This document shows positions 24,396 through 34,099 of a stretch of DNA of 64,000 bases, piece by piece. Under the pieces are notes generated by a model. It was given only the letters and a program-made list of their open reading frames with translations. It made no database searches and was not told where the DNA came from. The stretch spans positions 186,001-250,000 of the forward strand of contig JARGXX010000111.1 in the NCBI GenBank assembly GCA_030374765.1, in the 5' to 3' direction. The stretch's first letter is position 1. The number at the start of each line of letters is the position of its first letter. Position numbers and translations under genes: made by a program. Origin of the DNA: Agarophyton chilense (Eukaryota; Rhodophyta; Florideophyceae; Gracilariales; Gracilariaceae).

Positions 24396-25391
24396 TTAAT
24401 TTCTGCTCCTAGCCTCCTCTAGTGCTTGCACGTTCTCCCGACCTCCAACCCAAGTGGGTGGCGTAACGTTGAATAACGTTGCTGCTCTGGAAATAACCGC
24501 CTCGAACTGAAGTCGCTGGGCGTCTGTCAAAGTTTTCATGAACCCATACAACTTGTGCGGCCGTATGTAGAGTTTAAAATTCTTATCTGACGCCCAACGA
24601 CCTCTGTTCTTTATTTCATGGTCGGTGACGCGACCATAAAGTTTATCGGTTGTGACACCGCCAAAACGCAGCATGTGAGGGGTAACACTTTGTGTTATTG
24701 AAAGTCGCCCAGCGGCACGCCGAAGATGCTCCATAAATCGTGCTTGAGGCATTTTAAAAAGCTTATGTTCCCTGAATACCCTTTTCTTTTCTATCAATCG
24801 AGACAACAATACTGCCATAAAATATGGACGTATTGATACTGCCTCGTTTCGGCCGCGCTGTGAAATAGAAATATTCATGCTTCCATAGTGCGGCCTTTTC
24901 CCTGACAGATCGAGTATCACAATATCGTCAATTTCAAGTCCCAACAGATCCCCCAGACGGAGATACCCATCGAACAGCAGTAGTACTCCCACGCCTTTGT
25001 CCGGTTGTCCATGCCGAACCAGGTCGAGTGCTATTGCATAAGCAACCGGTTCAGGGCAAACCCCATGATGCTGTACAGGCCTAGCTTTTACCCACCCTTG
25101 GATACTTAGTCCCGACAAGGGTAGTTTCCCAACTAAGTTCGGGTAGAAGAATTCTAACCCTGCTTTGGCTTGGGCCGCTTGGCCCCACTGCAAGTTTGGG
25201 TTTGCCCTGTGCCGCTCCACACAATACCTCGTGTACAACCTGTCCACCTCCTGTGCCGTAGAGTACTTTCTTTCAGAATCATCCAGTGTTTTCAACCATT
25301 CGACAAAGCGTTGCAAGTTTTTACGGTAATTTTGGAGAGTGCTTGGCTTTACCCTCTTGTTGGCTAGCTCAAACAGGCCTGGAGGGTTCAT
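24396..25391 (-). CDS. Tyrosine recombinase of the YR retroelement
   Basis: It is 331 codons from an ATG and is the only fully open gene of the element. The tyrosine recombinase signature is complete: Arg145 in YLRLGDLLGL, His239-x-x-Arg242 in TPHMLRFGG, Trp266 in GRWAS at the His/Trp position, and Tyr275 in FKLYIRP as probable nucleophile. An N-terminal SAM-like region (residues 15-110) fits the core-binding domain. The enzyme would join the circular cDNA to the genome. The ORF overlaps the end of the RT-RH frame by 23 nt in a different frame. Because all catalytic residues survive, it may be recently active or supplied in trans. Confidence 0.9.
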   Translation of the reverse strand: MNPPGLFELANKRVKPSTLQNYRKNLQRFVEWLKTLDDSERKYSTAQEVDRLYTRYCVERHRANPNLQWGQAAQAKAGLEFFYPNLVGKLPLSGLSIQGWVKARPVQHHGVCPEPVAYAIALDLVRHGQPDKGVGVLLLFDGYLRLGDLLGLEIDDIVILDLSGKRPHYGSMNISISQRGRNEAVSIRPYFMAVLLSRLIEKKRVFREHKLFKMPQARFMEHLRRAAGRLSITQSVTPHMLRFGGVTTDKLYGRVTDHEIKNRGRWASDKNFKLYIRPHKLYGFMKTLTDAQRLQFEAVISRAATLFNVTPPTWVGGRENVQALEEARSRN

Positions 25392-27304
25392 CAGCAGGAT
25401 TGTTTACTGACGGCATGTAAAATGCTTCCAGTCTCATGTTGCCAGCCAAGAGCAAAGCCGCGACTCTACGACAAATCCGGTTAAAACTGCACACACTGCT
25501 GCGTCCTTTCTTCAAGGCTCTGATAAGAGCTTGGTTGTCAATGAAGATTATCAGACGCTTCCCAAAATGTTTCCGTTGTCGAAGTGCCCATCGAAGCCCT
25601 AAAATGCACGCTTCCCCCCCGAGGATATGGATGGGTGATGTTTTATGCCATTTGTGTCTAATAGCCAGCTTCCATGGTTGTGCGTTAATCCATTGTAATT
25701 TATCATCCGCGGACGCTTTCAGCAGCCCGAGAGGATCTTCTGTCGCCGTGTAAACGACGCCTCCTCCCCGGCAACTGGCATCAACGCAAAGTACCGTCTC
25801 CGCAAATTGTCTGGTTAAATCAACGCGTATTAAAGGTGAGAGAGCAACGAGCAAAGATAATTCTTGCTTAGCGGCTTTTGAGGCCACCACGGACTCGTGT
25901 TCTGCTCGGCTCAACTTGTATACCACGGATAAAACTGAGAACAGGCGACGTTGGAGCAACAAAAACCACGCCCACTTGCCTAACAGTCGCTGTAGCATTT
26001 TCACATTCCATCTTCTCCTACCTATGACCGCTCCCGTTAACCATATTAGTTTACGCAACTTTACTGCGTCGGGCATCAGCAGGCCATTGAGGTTTACTTC
26101 AATGCCTAGGACTTCCGTAAACTCACTCTCTCCTGGCCACGATATTTTTTGTGGTTTGGAGGGCAGATTACTCTTCCTGGACTCCTCGACAACCACTCTC
26201 AGATTCTGTACGCTTTTCTCCCATCCGGTACCCAAAGAAAAATAATCATCGACGTACGCCCCATAACGGAAAGCCGATACCTCGATCACATCCGGTATCC
26301 AATCTTCTTGTCTCAACCCGGCTCTCTCAAGCAGAAACCTGTGCACGTTCTGGGCTATTTAAACGGAATGAGACCATCCCATCGGCATCGAACAGACAAC
26401 AGGGAACAACTGCGAGTCTCCATAGCTGATACTGGGCAGGCCAAATAACGTCCGTGACCACTCAGGCATCTTCATTCTGTGATACTGGTTCTCCATATCA
26501 GTTTTCCCTACATAGAGCTTAGTGCCTGAAGGCAGATAAAGTCTAGCAAGGTCTGCTGGGTTGGGCAACTGTGTATCTGGGGCTGCGAAAAATGCGTTAT
26601 TAGCATTTCTTGCATCGATAATTAGGCGTCGACTGCCCTTTTCTTTCTTTGGGACCGCAAAAACTCCATTCGTTTCTTCTGCTTGTTCCCTTTTGTAACG
26701 ATATTATTCCCACTCCCTCCAGCTTTTCAATAAGCCTTTTGTTTGCTCCTCCTTCAACCCCACAGAAGGGCTTTCGGAGGGCCTCCCTTTCCCGCTTCGG
26801 TTTCACTTGTGAGTCTCGCGACTCATAAACGACCCGAATATCTTCTGTCAGTAATTTCAAGACGTCTGCAGACGCCGCCAGTCCTTCGACCGGCAATGAC
26901 ACCAGATCAGGGTTGATAAGCTTCCAGGAGTGCTTTTCACCATAATAAAATATGCCTTCATCCTTAACGACGGCAGCCGCCGCAGCGAAATAATTTCGGC
27001 GGCATGCTGCCTCCCCGATTTCTCGCAAGAAGGTGGTCGCTAACCGCTGAACTGCGTTTCTCTCCTCACCTTGAGGCTCTAGAGAGAAGACATGCCCAGC
27101 ATATAGGCCATTCAGCCCTGCTACAAGTCTTCGAGTAACCGTTTCCAGCATGCGCCACTTTGCGTAACGCTGTCTTAGTCGACTATTCATACTAGCTTGT
27201 TTTTGCCCATGCCCAGATCCACCTGGGATCGCCCACTGTAGGGGAAGCAAGTCCCGCATGTCCATTACTCCAAATCCCCAGAGTTGCTGTTGTTGTTGTT
27301 TCAT
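25369..27304 (-). pseudogene. Reverse transcriptase-RNase H of the YR retroelement
   Basis: The reading frame runs 27304 to about 26690, then shifts by one base (an apparent extra A in GGAACAAGC) into the frame that continues to 25369. There is one in-frame TAA at 26361-26359 after MGWSHSV. RT landmarks: VPKKEKGSRRLIIDARNAN, motif A KTDMENQYH, FGLP, and catalytic YVDD in GAYVDDYFS. RNase H landmarks: VDASCRGGG, GGEACILGLRW, FIDNQALIRAL and NNPADEPSR, giving the D-E-D-D set. Its function was copying the element's RNA and removing the template. With the shift and the stop it is not translatable as one protein unless by recoding. Confidence 0.85.
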
Positions 27305-27316
27305 TAAATGAACTCC

Positions 27317-28495
27317 CTAATTTGTCTCCCCGCCACCCGGGGCAGACTTATCTTTTCGGGAGCGCCCCGCGAGTTCACGACGTAATTTTGCAGATTTATG
27401 CAGCCTTCGTGGATATTTCTCCGGGACTAACTCGTTGTCATCCTCCTCTAGCTCGCGAGCAGCATCCCAGTTGCCTGAGTTCTCCGCCATAATGACGGCT
27501 GCCAAACGCCGTAGAGCGACTTCAACTGCCAATTCACGCCGGACTCTCATGATCTCAAACGATCCAATGATACAGTATACTATTTTAGCAAGACTTGCTG
27601 CCTCTCGCTCGCTTCGAAGATTTGTCAAATGCCGAGCCTCCACCCACGCCGACACCGTCGGATAATTCGTGAGTGCTTTGCGGAGCATATTTCCCCCAAC
27701 AAGAGATCTACCTGCAAAGACTGTTCCGGGAAAAGGACGAGCTGCAAACTTCTCGAAGAACTTTTTGTTGCTCTTCTTCTTCTCGCTTGTAGCCACATCT
27801 GTATCGGCCTCCGGCTCCGAATCAGAAGAACTCTCACCGAGATCTGGGCCGTCAACTACCCCCTCAGCTAAAGCTCTATCCAAATCCTTCGCTAGATCAC
27901 GGCCGCCAGAACGCCGCTTCCCCTACAACTTTTTGATCTCCCCTTCCAGCGCTCCTTGGTTTTCGAGCATCTTGGCCTGCCCTTTCTGTATAGCAGAAAT
28001 GGCCGACAATATAGCACCAAGCGATTCAGTTTCCTTGAGCGTCTTCGGAGCCTCCTCAATCTCAGAGCTATCAGAGTACTCGTCGCCACTTTCATCTTCC
28101 TCGTAAGTGTCTTTTTGCCTCTTTGAACCACTCGATCCACCAGGAGCCTCTCCGGTTCCGTCGTCTTTACCGGCAACACTCATTGGGTATGTTCCATCTT
28201 GGATTCCCCATAAGAGATCATTGAAATCTCCCTCTTTTGGGATCCCCGTCAATTCCTTTCTGACAGCCTCAAGCAGGGCACGCCTACTAGTCAGTCTCTC
28301 TCCCAAATATTCGGACGCATTCGCCCCGAATCTCTCCCTGAACAGTTTCAGGGCCCCGCCGCCCTTTCCCTTGATGGCTTTCGCCAGGACAGGGCACAAA
28401 GTTTTATCTTTGTTTGTAGCAGGTCTATACTGCCCCGGAAGGCTGACCCAAGCCAACCAGCAGGCTACTTTAACCCATATCAGAGGCTTGCGCAT
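27317..28495 (-). pseudogene. ORF1 / Gag-like region of the YR retroelement
   Basis: It starts at an ATG at 28495 and reads 190 codons to a TAG at 27925-27923. It goes on in the same frame for 188 more codons to a TAG just before the RT frame (also the same frame). The first half ends in an acidic Ser/Glu-rich stretch and a short coiled-coil-like helix (ISAIQKGQAKMLENQ). The second half has a helical, Arg/Ala-rich region (LRKALTNYPTVSAWVEARH). I see no zinc knuckle. Position and size fit the Gag-like ORF1 of DIRS/Ngaro elements. Whether the two stops are mutations or separate real ORFs is unclear. Confidence 0.6.
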
Positions 28496-28726
28496 TAAGG
28501 AGGGCTGCTCCCGACTGAGCGCCTGACCTAAAAAGGTCCAGCCGTCACCTGACCCCCATACTAGTGGGAACTAGGTCTAGGCCTCGTATCCGCCAGACCC
28601 CTAGGAATTACCCTAGTAGTACATGGTCGGACCTTGTGATTGACAAAATCACCAAGTCTTTTCTTACAGCTGTCCGTCGTGTCCATTTGTCTACGTGTGG
28701 TATCTATGTGGTTTGAAGGAGAAAAA

Positions 28727-28827
28727 CAGTCCTGAGAGAGTTCTCCAATCAACCCGCAACAACACACACAGACAGCAAGTCACAAACAAACAACACCAAC
28801 GACTTCTTTTACCTCTCTCAGGACTCA
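28727..28827 (-). other. Long-loop hairpin in the YR element leader
   Basis: AGTCCTGAGAGAG near 28727 and CTCTCTCAGGACT near 28815 are exact 13-base inverted repeats separated by about 75 bases that are A/C-rich. The structure lies upstream of ORF1 in the sense of the element. It could be a leader RNA structure (packaging, primer or translation control). Its function is inference only. Confidence 0.5.
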
Positions 28828-28915
28828 CCCACACAGAGAAGATAAAATTCTTCTCCGCAGCCCAGCCAGAATACTCAGAAAATTCCAAAATCCTGACCAG
28901 AACTGCAAAATTTTG

Positions 28916-29075
28916 AATTCTTTCGCTTACTAGCGTCAGAAATCGTGATTGAAAACATCTGCTTAATAGCATCTGATTTCATACCCACCAAGGATCACTC
29001 CTTGACTTTCTCAATTAGACAGTTAAGACTGCCCGGCCGGCACCGCGAAGGAGGTGGAGATAAGATTCAATCCGG
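28916..29075 (-). repeat. Direct repeat A2 of the YR element
   Basis: About 155 bp, from GAATTCTTTCGCTTA to GGTGGAGATAAG(A/T)TTCAA, matching 29360-29515 at roughly 88-90% by eye. The pair is separated by about 285 bp. Confidence 0.75.
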
Positions 29076-29359
29076 CCCGTATCTTCTTGACTAATTAATC
29101 CCCCTCGGCAACTCACCCTTACTGCTTAAAAAACCTTCTCGGGCCTCACTGCGACGGAAACGCGAAAAAGGTGACATTATTTAAGATTGTAGATTCTACA
29201 TGACGCCTAATCAATTCCGGTTGTGCCCGAGGCATATAGTTTCGTCCTCATCACACTCGCAGTCTTTCATAACTCAGTCATCAATATAGTCTCTAAAACT
29301 GGTCGTGCTCGTGGGGTATTCCCCACATCACACTTGCAGTCCCACCTTTCCCACTAATT

Positions 29360-29515
29360 TGAATTCTTTCGCTTATTGGCGTCAGAAATCGCAACCGAAA
29401 ACATCTGCTTAATAGCATCTGATTTCACACCCACCAAGGATCATTCCTTGACTTTCTTCGTTAGCCAGTTAATACTGCCCGGCCGGCACGGCGAGGAGGT
29501 GGAGATAAGTTTCAA
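29360..29515 (-). repeat. Direct repeat A1 of the YR element
   Basis: The partner of 28916-29075, lying about 75 bp inside the 5' end of the element (sense orientation). Split direct repeats of this sort stand in for LTRs in Ngaro/PAT-type elements and are used to rebuild a full-length circle. Confidence 0.75.
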
Positions 29516-30123
29516 ACCGACCATGTAGAGGCGTCTTGGATTGTTTCACTCGGAAATAAAATTACCTACGCATTCGCTCGGTAATAAAACATTTTCTCAC
29601 ATAACGTTATGGAATGATTCGTATCTAGATCCTCAGTATTCATCCAATGTTGTCGGAATGTACACTATATTTATGATATCTGCATATGTCTTTTCTGCGT
29701 AAGTCATCTTGGGGAACTGCGTCACATTATGCATCATGCTGAATGTAGGCCTACCCGATTCTCCAAGGATTGTTGATTTGATTTCGGGATAGAAGGTAGT
29801 AGCTTTACAGAATTGAATTACCGCAGCAATGGGGTGCTGCAGAGCCTTAACGACGATGTTACAAAGCCAAACCTGCGGAATTTACATATTCCACTTCTCA
29901 AGGGGCCTACCTCTGCAAGTATACGACAGTCTGCTGTTCAGAGTTTATGGATCTCTGGAACTCTGTATCTGCCACTTGAAGGGAAAAGGAATGAGGTTTA
30001 GAGATGCGGACTTTGAGAGGCTTTTCATTGTTTAGAGGTTGCGATTTGGGCGGTACAACTTACCGGTGAGGTGCAGCGTGTCGGTGTCAGGGCTTGAAAG
30101 TATTGGGGGGATGCAGCTATACT

Positions 30124-30804
30124 TTAGTGGTTCGGTGCCGCACTTTGGCTCGGTGGAATGTCAATGTCTTGGGACGGTTGCATTGCGGTTCTGATGGACT
30201 TCGGTCTTCGAGCCCGAGGACGATGAGTCCTTGCGACTTTTCGGCGGTTCGGTGTGTCGAAAGTAGGGCGGATAAGCGGTGCAGCTTGTCGGCTGTGTGG
30301 TCGAAGGCAGTACGCTAGTGCGGAGGAGGATAGGAGTTCCGGTTTGAAGGTGGAGCCGCTGTGTAGAGGTGATAAGGTATGGTGTGTTAGAGATGTGGTA
30401 GTTGGACATTGGGACTTGACGGTGGTGCATTTAGTCGGCGCTATCGTGTGTGGGCGTTGGAACATGAAGATGGTGCGGCGAGTCGGCATCAGTGCTTCAT
30501 GGCGGTGCAGCAATGGGTTTAGGCGGGGCTGCGAAGTGTCAGTGTTCTGGCTGTAAGGCTGTGCGGGTTGATATGCGTCAAGGGTTTCGGAATCGCGGTT
30601 TGCGAGACATATTGGTGCTTTTGTGCAAGCAGCTTTGACGCGCAGCTCACACATGGTGCAACTCACGCAGAAATGGGGAAATGACAGACGACGAATTCTA
30701 AAGTCGTACGAAGGGTACGGCGGGAACTGTGATCTACGAGACAGCAGCGAAGAAAATTGCGTCACATATGCGTCTCCGCGGTTGCTTCTGTCTATTAGAT
30801 TCAA
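30124..30804 (-). CDS. Conserved arm ORF C, left copy (226 codons)
   Basis: The frame is open on the minus strand. It corresponds codon by codon to the 222-codon plus-strand frame at 61368-62036 in the right arm, with many substitutions but no stop in either. It is rich in Ser, Thr, Pro, Arg and His. Near the N-terminus is FPHFCVSCT(M/L)CELRV, a Cys cluster (C-x2-C-x2-C) that is kept in both arms. No family is recognised. It could be a real protein or a stop-poor composition. The first in-frame ATG may lie inside the stated range. Confidence 0.4.
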   Translation of the reverse strand: MNLIDRSNRGDAYVTQFSSLLSRRSQFPPYPSYDFRIRRLSFPHFCVSCTMCELRVKAACTKAPICLANRDSETLDAYQPAQPYSQNTDTSQPRLNPLLHRHEALMPTRRTIFMFQRPHTIAPTKCTTVKSQCPTTTSLTHHTLSPLHSGSTFKPELLSSSALAYCLRPHSRQAAPLIRPTFDTPNRRKVARTHRPRARRPKSIRTAMQPSQDIDIPPSQSAAPNH

Positions 30805-31342
30805 GAATTATTGCAGAACATGTGGGACTCAAAATAGGCCTTGGCGCATCGTCGTTCTCAACTGGTTTCCTTTCATGTTTGGCTGCCTTGGAGTTGACTA
30901 CGAAACGCTATGAGTAGGGCGGTGGAGTCGGAAATTAGGAAAAGCTGAGCGATTAAAAAAAATGAGCCGTGACAGCGCTGATGTTACACATCAGCAACGC
31001 ACACATATCGTAAGCTCCGATTCGTAACGTGGCGCACAACGCACGCGTTCTCGGGAGCATACTTGTAGAGGTAGCGCGAGCCATGACTGCAGCCATCGCC
31101 TCGTGGCTCTGCACGGGATCCTTTTCTCTCTCTCTTTTCATAGGTATGCCATTTCAATACCTACCTAGAGTAGAGGGTTATCTTTGCAAGAAATGTTTTC
31201 TCACGAGGTATGAAAACACCCTTTCTGGACCCTTTTAAACAACTTCAATGCTTGGTATGTAGTAAGAGTGCTTCATGAGCAGTTTTTTTAATGTATGAGC
31301 GCAAAGGATATGATCGGTTTTACGATTCATGACCTTCGAGTT

Positions 31343-32952
31343 CTAATAGTTGTGCTTAGCGTCCGTGAATAAGAAGTTTGTTGTATTCCAGTGATTTGTG
31401 CGCGCTGCATGCCTCATCATAAACAGCTCGGACATGACCAATGGATTATAGTCTTTCAAACCCGCTTGTGTTGAGTTTTCAGGCCACGAGATCCTGGCCA
31501 ACCATTCCTTCCACTGTCCGAGCTCGTGCACCAAATCATAGTTATCCGGGCCAAGCCATCTCGGACGAAGCTCCTCTCATGCGGTGTACTCGAAGATGGT
31601 TAAATATTCTATGTCACTCATGTCCTCTCTGAGCTCATCGGCGATCTGCTTGGTAGTGTACACAAGTTTTGCGTACTTATGAGACACCCAATTATGAATG
31701 GAATCCAGATACATTTTTAAATCTCGTCGGAATAGTATCGGTCCTCGCCCAACCCAGCCTTCAAAATGTCTAATAAGCTCGTACGAGGGTGATGTTCATT
31801 TCACGGAGCTGTTTAGGCCGCATTACGAGCATCGCTTCCTTGACCTCGTGATGAATACTGGTCATGTGATCACCAATGTACTGGGCTGCCCTTCTTGTCC
31901 CTTATGTTAGGTAAGTTAATATCACCGTTTGTCAACACTCTGTGCTCGTTAAGGAACCGTTTGTATACTTTGTCAACCATAGATCGCTGATCATTAACTG
32001 TACTAGTGTAAATATCAGGCCATTGGCAGTTGCCCGCAAATTGAACTGGATATATTTCCCTCGACGTTAGCCGGTATAGACTGTCTGCATCTTAGTGCAC
32101 GCCTCCAAGATCTTTGAATGAGGATTCGTTTTTCAAGTATAGGCCTCTCAGTTCTTCCAGGTCAACGGTGAGACGATAGTGTGCATCCCAAAATGTATTG
32201 ATGTATTTCTCTTCCCGTCGCTCATCATGACTGAATAGACCTGACATCAAAGCAATAGTGAAGTTTTGGTATGCCAGATCGTACAAACGCCAATTTTCTA
32301 TAATACTGGAACTTCAGGAAGGTCCACACTGAGCATGTTCATTTTTTACCGTTTGTCAAACTCACCCAAATCTTTATCGATGAACCATGTTTTGCTAAAC
32401 AAGTATAGATTGTGTTTCCATTGGCAGTATTCAGAGAAAGGACAATACATGGCGTCTTGATGATTGTTTGATAGTACAGGTGGGTCAGTACACTCCGTAA
32501 TTCGACCTTGACCAAGGAACATGGACTGTGGATGGGACTGCCAGTGATGGAAATGGAAAAGCAGATTCTTCCGCATGGTTAGAATGGACTGCTCTCTGCC
32601 GCAATGCAGGATGAGTTCATGTAACGGAATTCCAGGATTATGAAAATATCTGAAGCGGACGACGTTGGTAATGTGGGATTTCAAGAGCTACTTCGAGTAC
32701 AACAGTTTCGACTGCTTCATGAAAGTGTTTCTCATTAAAGCCCAATCATTTTCAGGGAGCAGTACATATATGGAACGCGCGGCACGTACCATACGTGATA
32801 GGAAGCCCCGAAGGAAGAGTCTTTTCTGAGGTGACTATTCGAATCTTTGTTGGTGGAAGGCCGAAGGAAATTGGAATGTCATCAACTGTAAGAACCGAAT
32901 AGTGAGACAATAAATTAGTACCATTGACGAAGATCAGCACCTCATCGACCAA
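31343..32952 (-). pseudogene. Arm gene A, left copy, decayed unknown protein
   Basis: Minus-strand pieces 32952-32752, 32684-32346, 32286-32092 and 31534-31343 line up in order with pieces of the right arm at 58030-59671. Shared phrases include PPTKIRIVTS, PGIPLHELI, HCGREQSILTMRKNLLFHFHHW, FWDAHYRLTVDLEELR and MMRHAAR. They look like a globular protein of perhaps 550 residues or more, broken by stops and frameshifts at different points in the two arms. I do not recognise the family. It is possibly a gene of the mobile element that made the arms, or a captured host gene. Confidence 0.5.
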
Positions 32953-33046
32953 ATCGATCAGTTCATTGTGATGATGTAATTCAACGCATGTTCTAATAAC
33001 CTCAACTCACCGTGAAACAGAACAACGGCTGATCTTTCAAACCGTG

Positions 33047-33051
33047 GAGCG
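33047..33051. repeat. Target site duplication GAGCG, left
   Basis: GAGCG precedes the 5' LTR and recurs right after the 3' LTR (44183-44187). The uninterrupted right arm has one copy (rc GGTGGAGCGTGGCG), which confirms a 5-bp duplication typical for Ty3/gypsy integrases. Confidence 0.9.
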
Positions 33052-33934
33052 TGAATGACAATCTTCAAGGGGGTTTCTGCGCAGGACTTAGAGAGTTCGC
33101 TCGCTTGAGGACTAGCTTGGCCGATTACAAGCTATACCGCCATTGCGTGCTGACAGCCGGTTAGGACCGGAAGTGCACATTGGTGGAACACGTGGATTGC
33201 ACGGATGCCGACGCTCGAGTGCGAGGCGTGCCACACGTGGCCCGGATTCTACCTAGTCGTTAGTATTATGTAGTAATTTTTTTAGTATTTATTTAGCTAT
33301 GCTATTGCTATTTAGTGTCTATTTTTCGGCCGCGCGCCCACTGTCAGGCGCCTCGCGCCACACTACTTAGGAAGTTGAGCACTGCTCCCCGGTAAACACT
33401 CTCTTTGGAGAAAAAGGAGGGAGTCTTGGCTCTTAACTCTTCGCCTTCGGCCCGTCTCCACCGCATACTGCGTGAGCGCCCTTCGCACGTTAGTTCATCC
33501 ACCTCTCTGTCGACCAAAGTGCTACCGCCACCGTGGGTTAATATTTAATCGCCGAAACTTGTATTAGTCTCACCCCTGTATAGGGTTTCGCCCCCGTTGC
33601 TCTTGTTCTCCTTTTTGGCTCTCGTGAGTGGCTGCCCCACTCACCCCGCTCGTCCACCTCATACGAGTTTTTCCTCGCTCCTTTTCCGACAATCGCCGTA
33701 GTACTGCTCCGCCTAGGATTGGTCACACCCCGTATTGCGCCGTGCTCACCTAAACACTCTAGGTATATCCCGCAGGATTGGCCTCGATCTTACACCCGAC
33801 TTCGTCGTGCCTTTCCAGAGTGGCTCTGTTTCTGTGCTCCGCTGGGAGGCGTTTCCTCCGCCTGAGGCGTGTCTCTCAGGAGAAAAAGATCCCGAACATC
33901 TTCGTGGTGTCTCCGCTCCAAGCGTTGTCCTACA
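33052..33934 (+). repeat. 5' LTR
   Basis: It begins TGAATGACAATC and ends GTTGTCCTACA. It aligns with 43297-44182 throughout, with scattered substitutions and small indels (for example TTAGTATTATGTAGTAATTT against TTGGTATTATTTAGTATTT). Putative promoter and polyadenylation signals lie in the T/A-rich stretch near 33260-33320, not resolved further. Confidence 0.92.
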
Positions 33935-33937
33935 AAC

Positions 33938-33953
33938 TGGTCTACCGACTTAG
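33938..33953 (+). other. Primer binding site
   Basis: TGGTCTACCGACTTAG lies three bases after the 5' LTR. The initial TGG is what a tRNA 3' CCA end would pair with. I cannot say which tRNA without the host tRNA set. Confidence 0.6.
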
Positions 33954-34099
33954 AAGTTTGAGTCGGGCACACTCAGTCACGATTAATCGGAAAGGGGACT
34001 CACAAATTGAGGTTGATCTCAGTTGCCCTCTTTGAGGAAGTTTATTGGCCCCACTAGCCGATCGGTTTTGGATAATCACGTGTATCGGATACTGATCTC

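Larger units (their letters stand above)
24019..29589 (-). mobile_element. Tyrosine-recombinase (DIRS/Ngaro-type) retroelement, 5.57 kb
   Basis: Boundaries come from comparison with the uninterrupted right arm. Sense is the minus strand: 5' direct repeats, ORF1 (28495-27317), reverse transcriptase-RNase H (27304-25369) and tyrosine recombinase (25391-24396). There is no LTR, no integrase and no methyltransferase domain. The order Gag-RT-RH-YR with a split direct repeat (28916-29075 and 29360-29515) is what Ngaro/PAT-like elements show, although I could not find the matching B repeat at the 3' end. Damage is modest: three in-frame stops and one frameshift, while the recombinase stays open. Such elements are thought to integrate as circles by site-specific recombination. 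Confidence 0.8.
29590..33051 (+). repeat. Left inverted arm, segment 2
   Basis: Matches the reverse complement of 57980-62450, with about 11% mismatch in the 185-bp stretch I compared (around 30170-30355). One indel of about 1.04 kb exists: sequence 59775-60814 of the right arm is absent at left position about 31242. It ends in GAGCG at 33047-33051, the target duplication of the gypsy element. Confidence 0.9.

Noticed and set aside
30254-30556. Plus-strand ORFs in the left arm opposite ORF C
   Set aside because: The matching frames in the right arm are offset or interrupted, while ORF C is open in both arms over its whole length.
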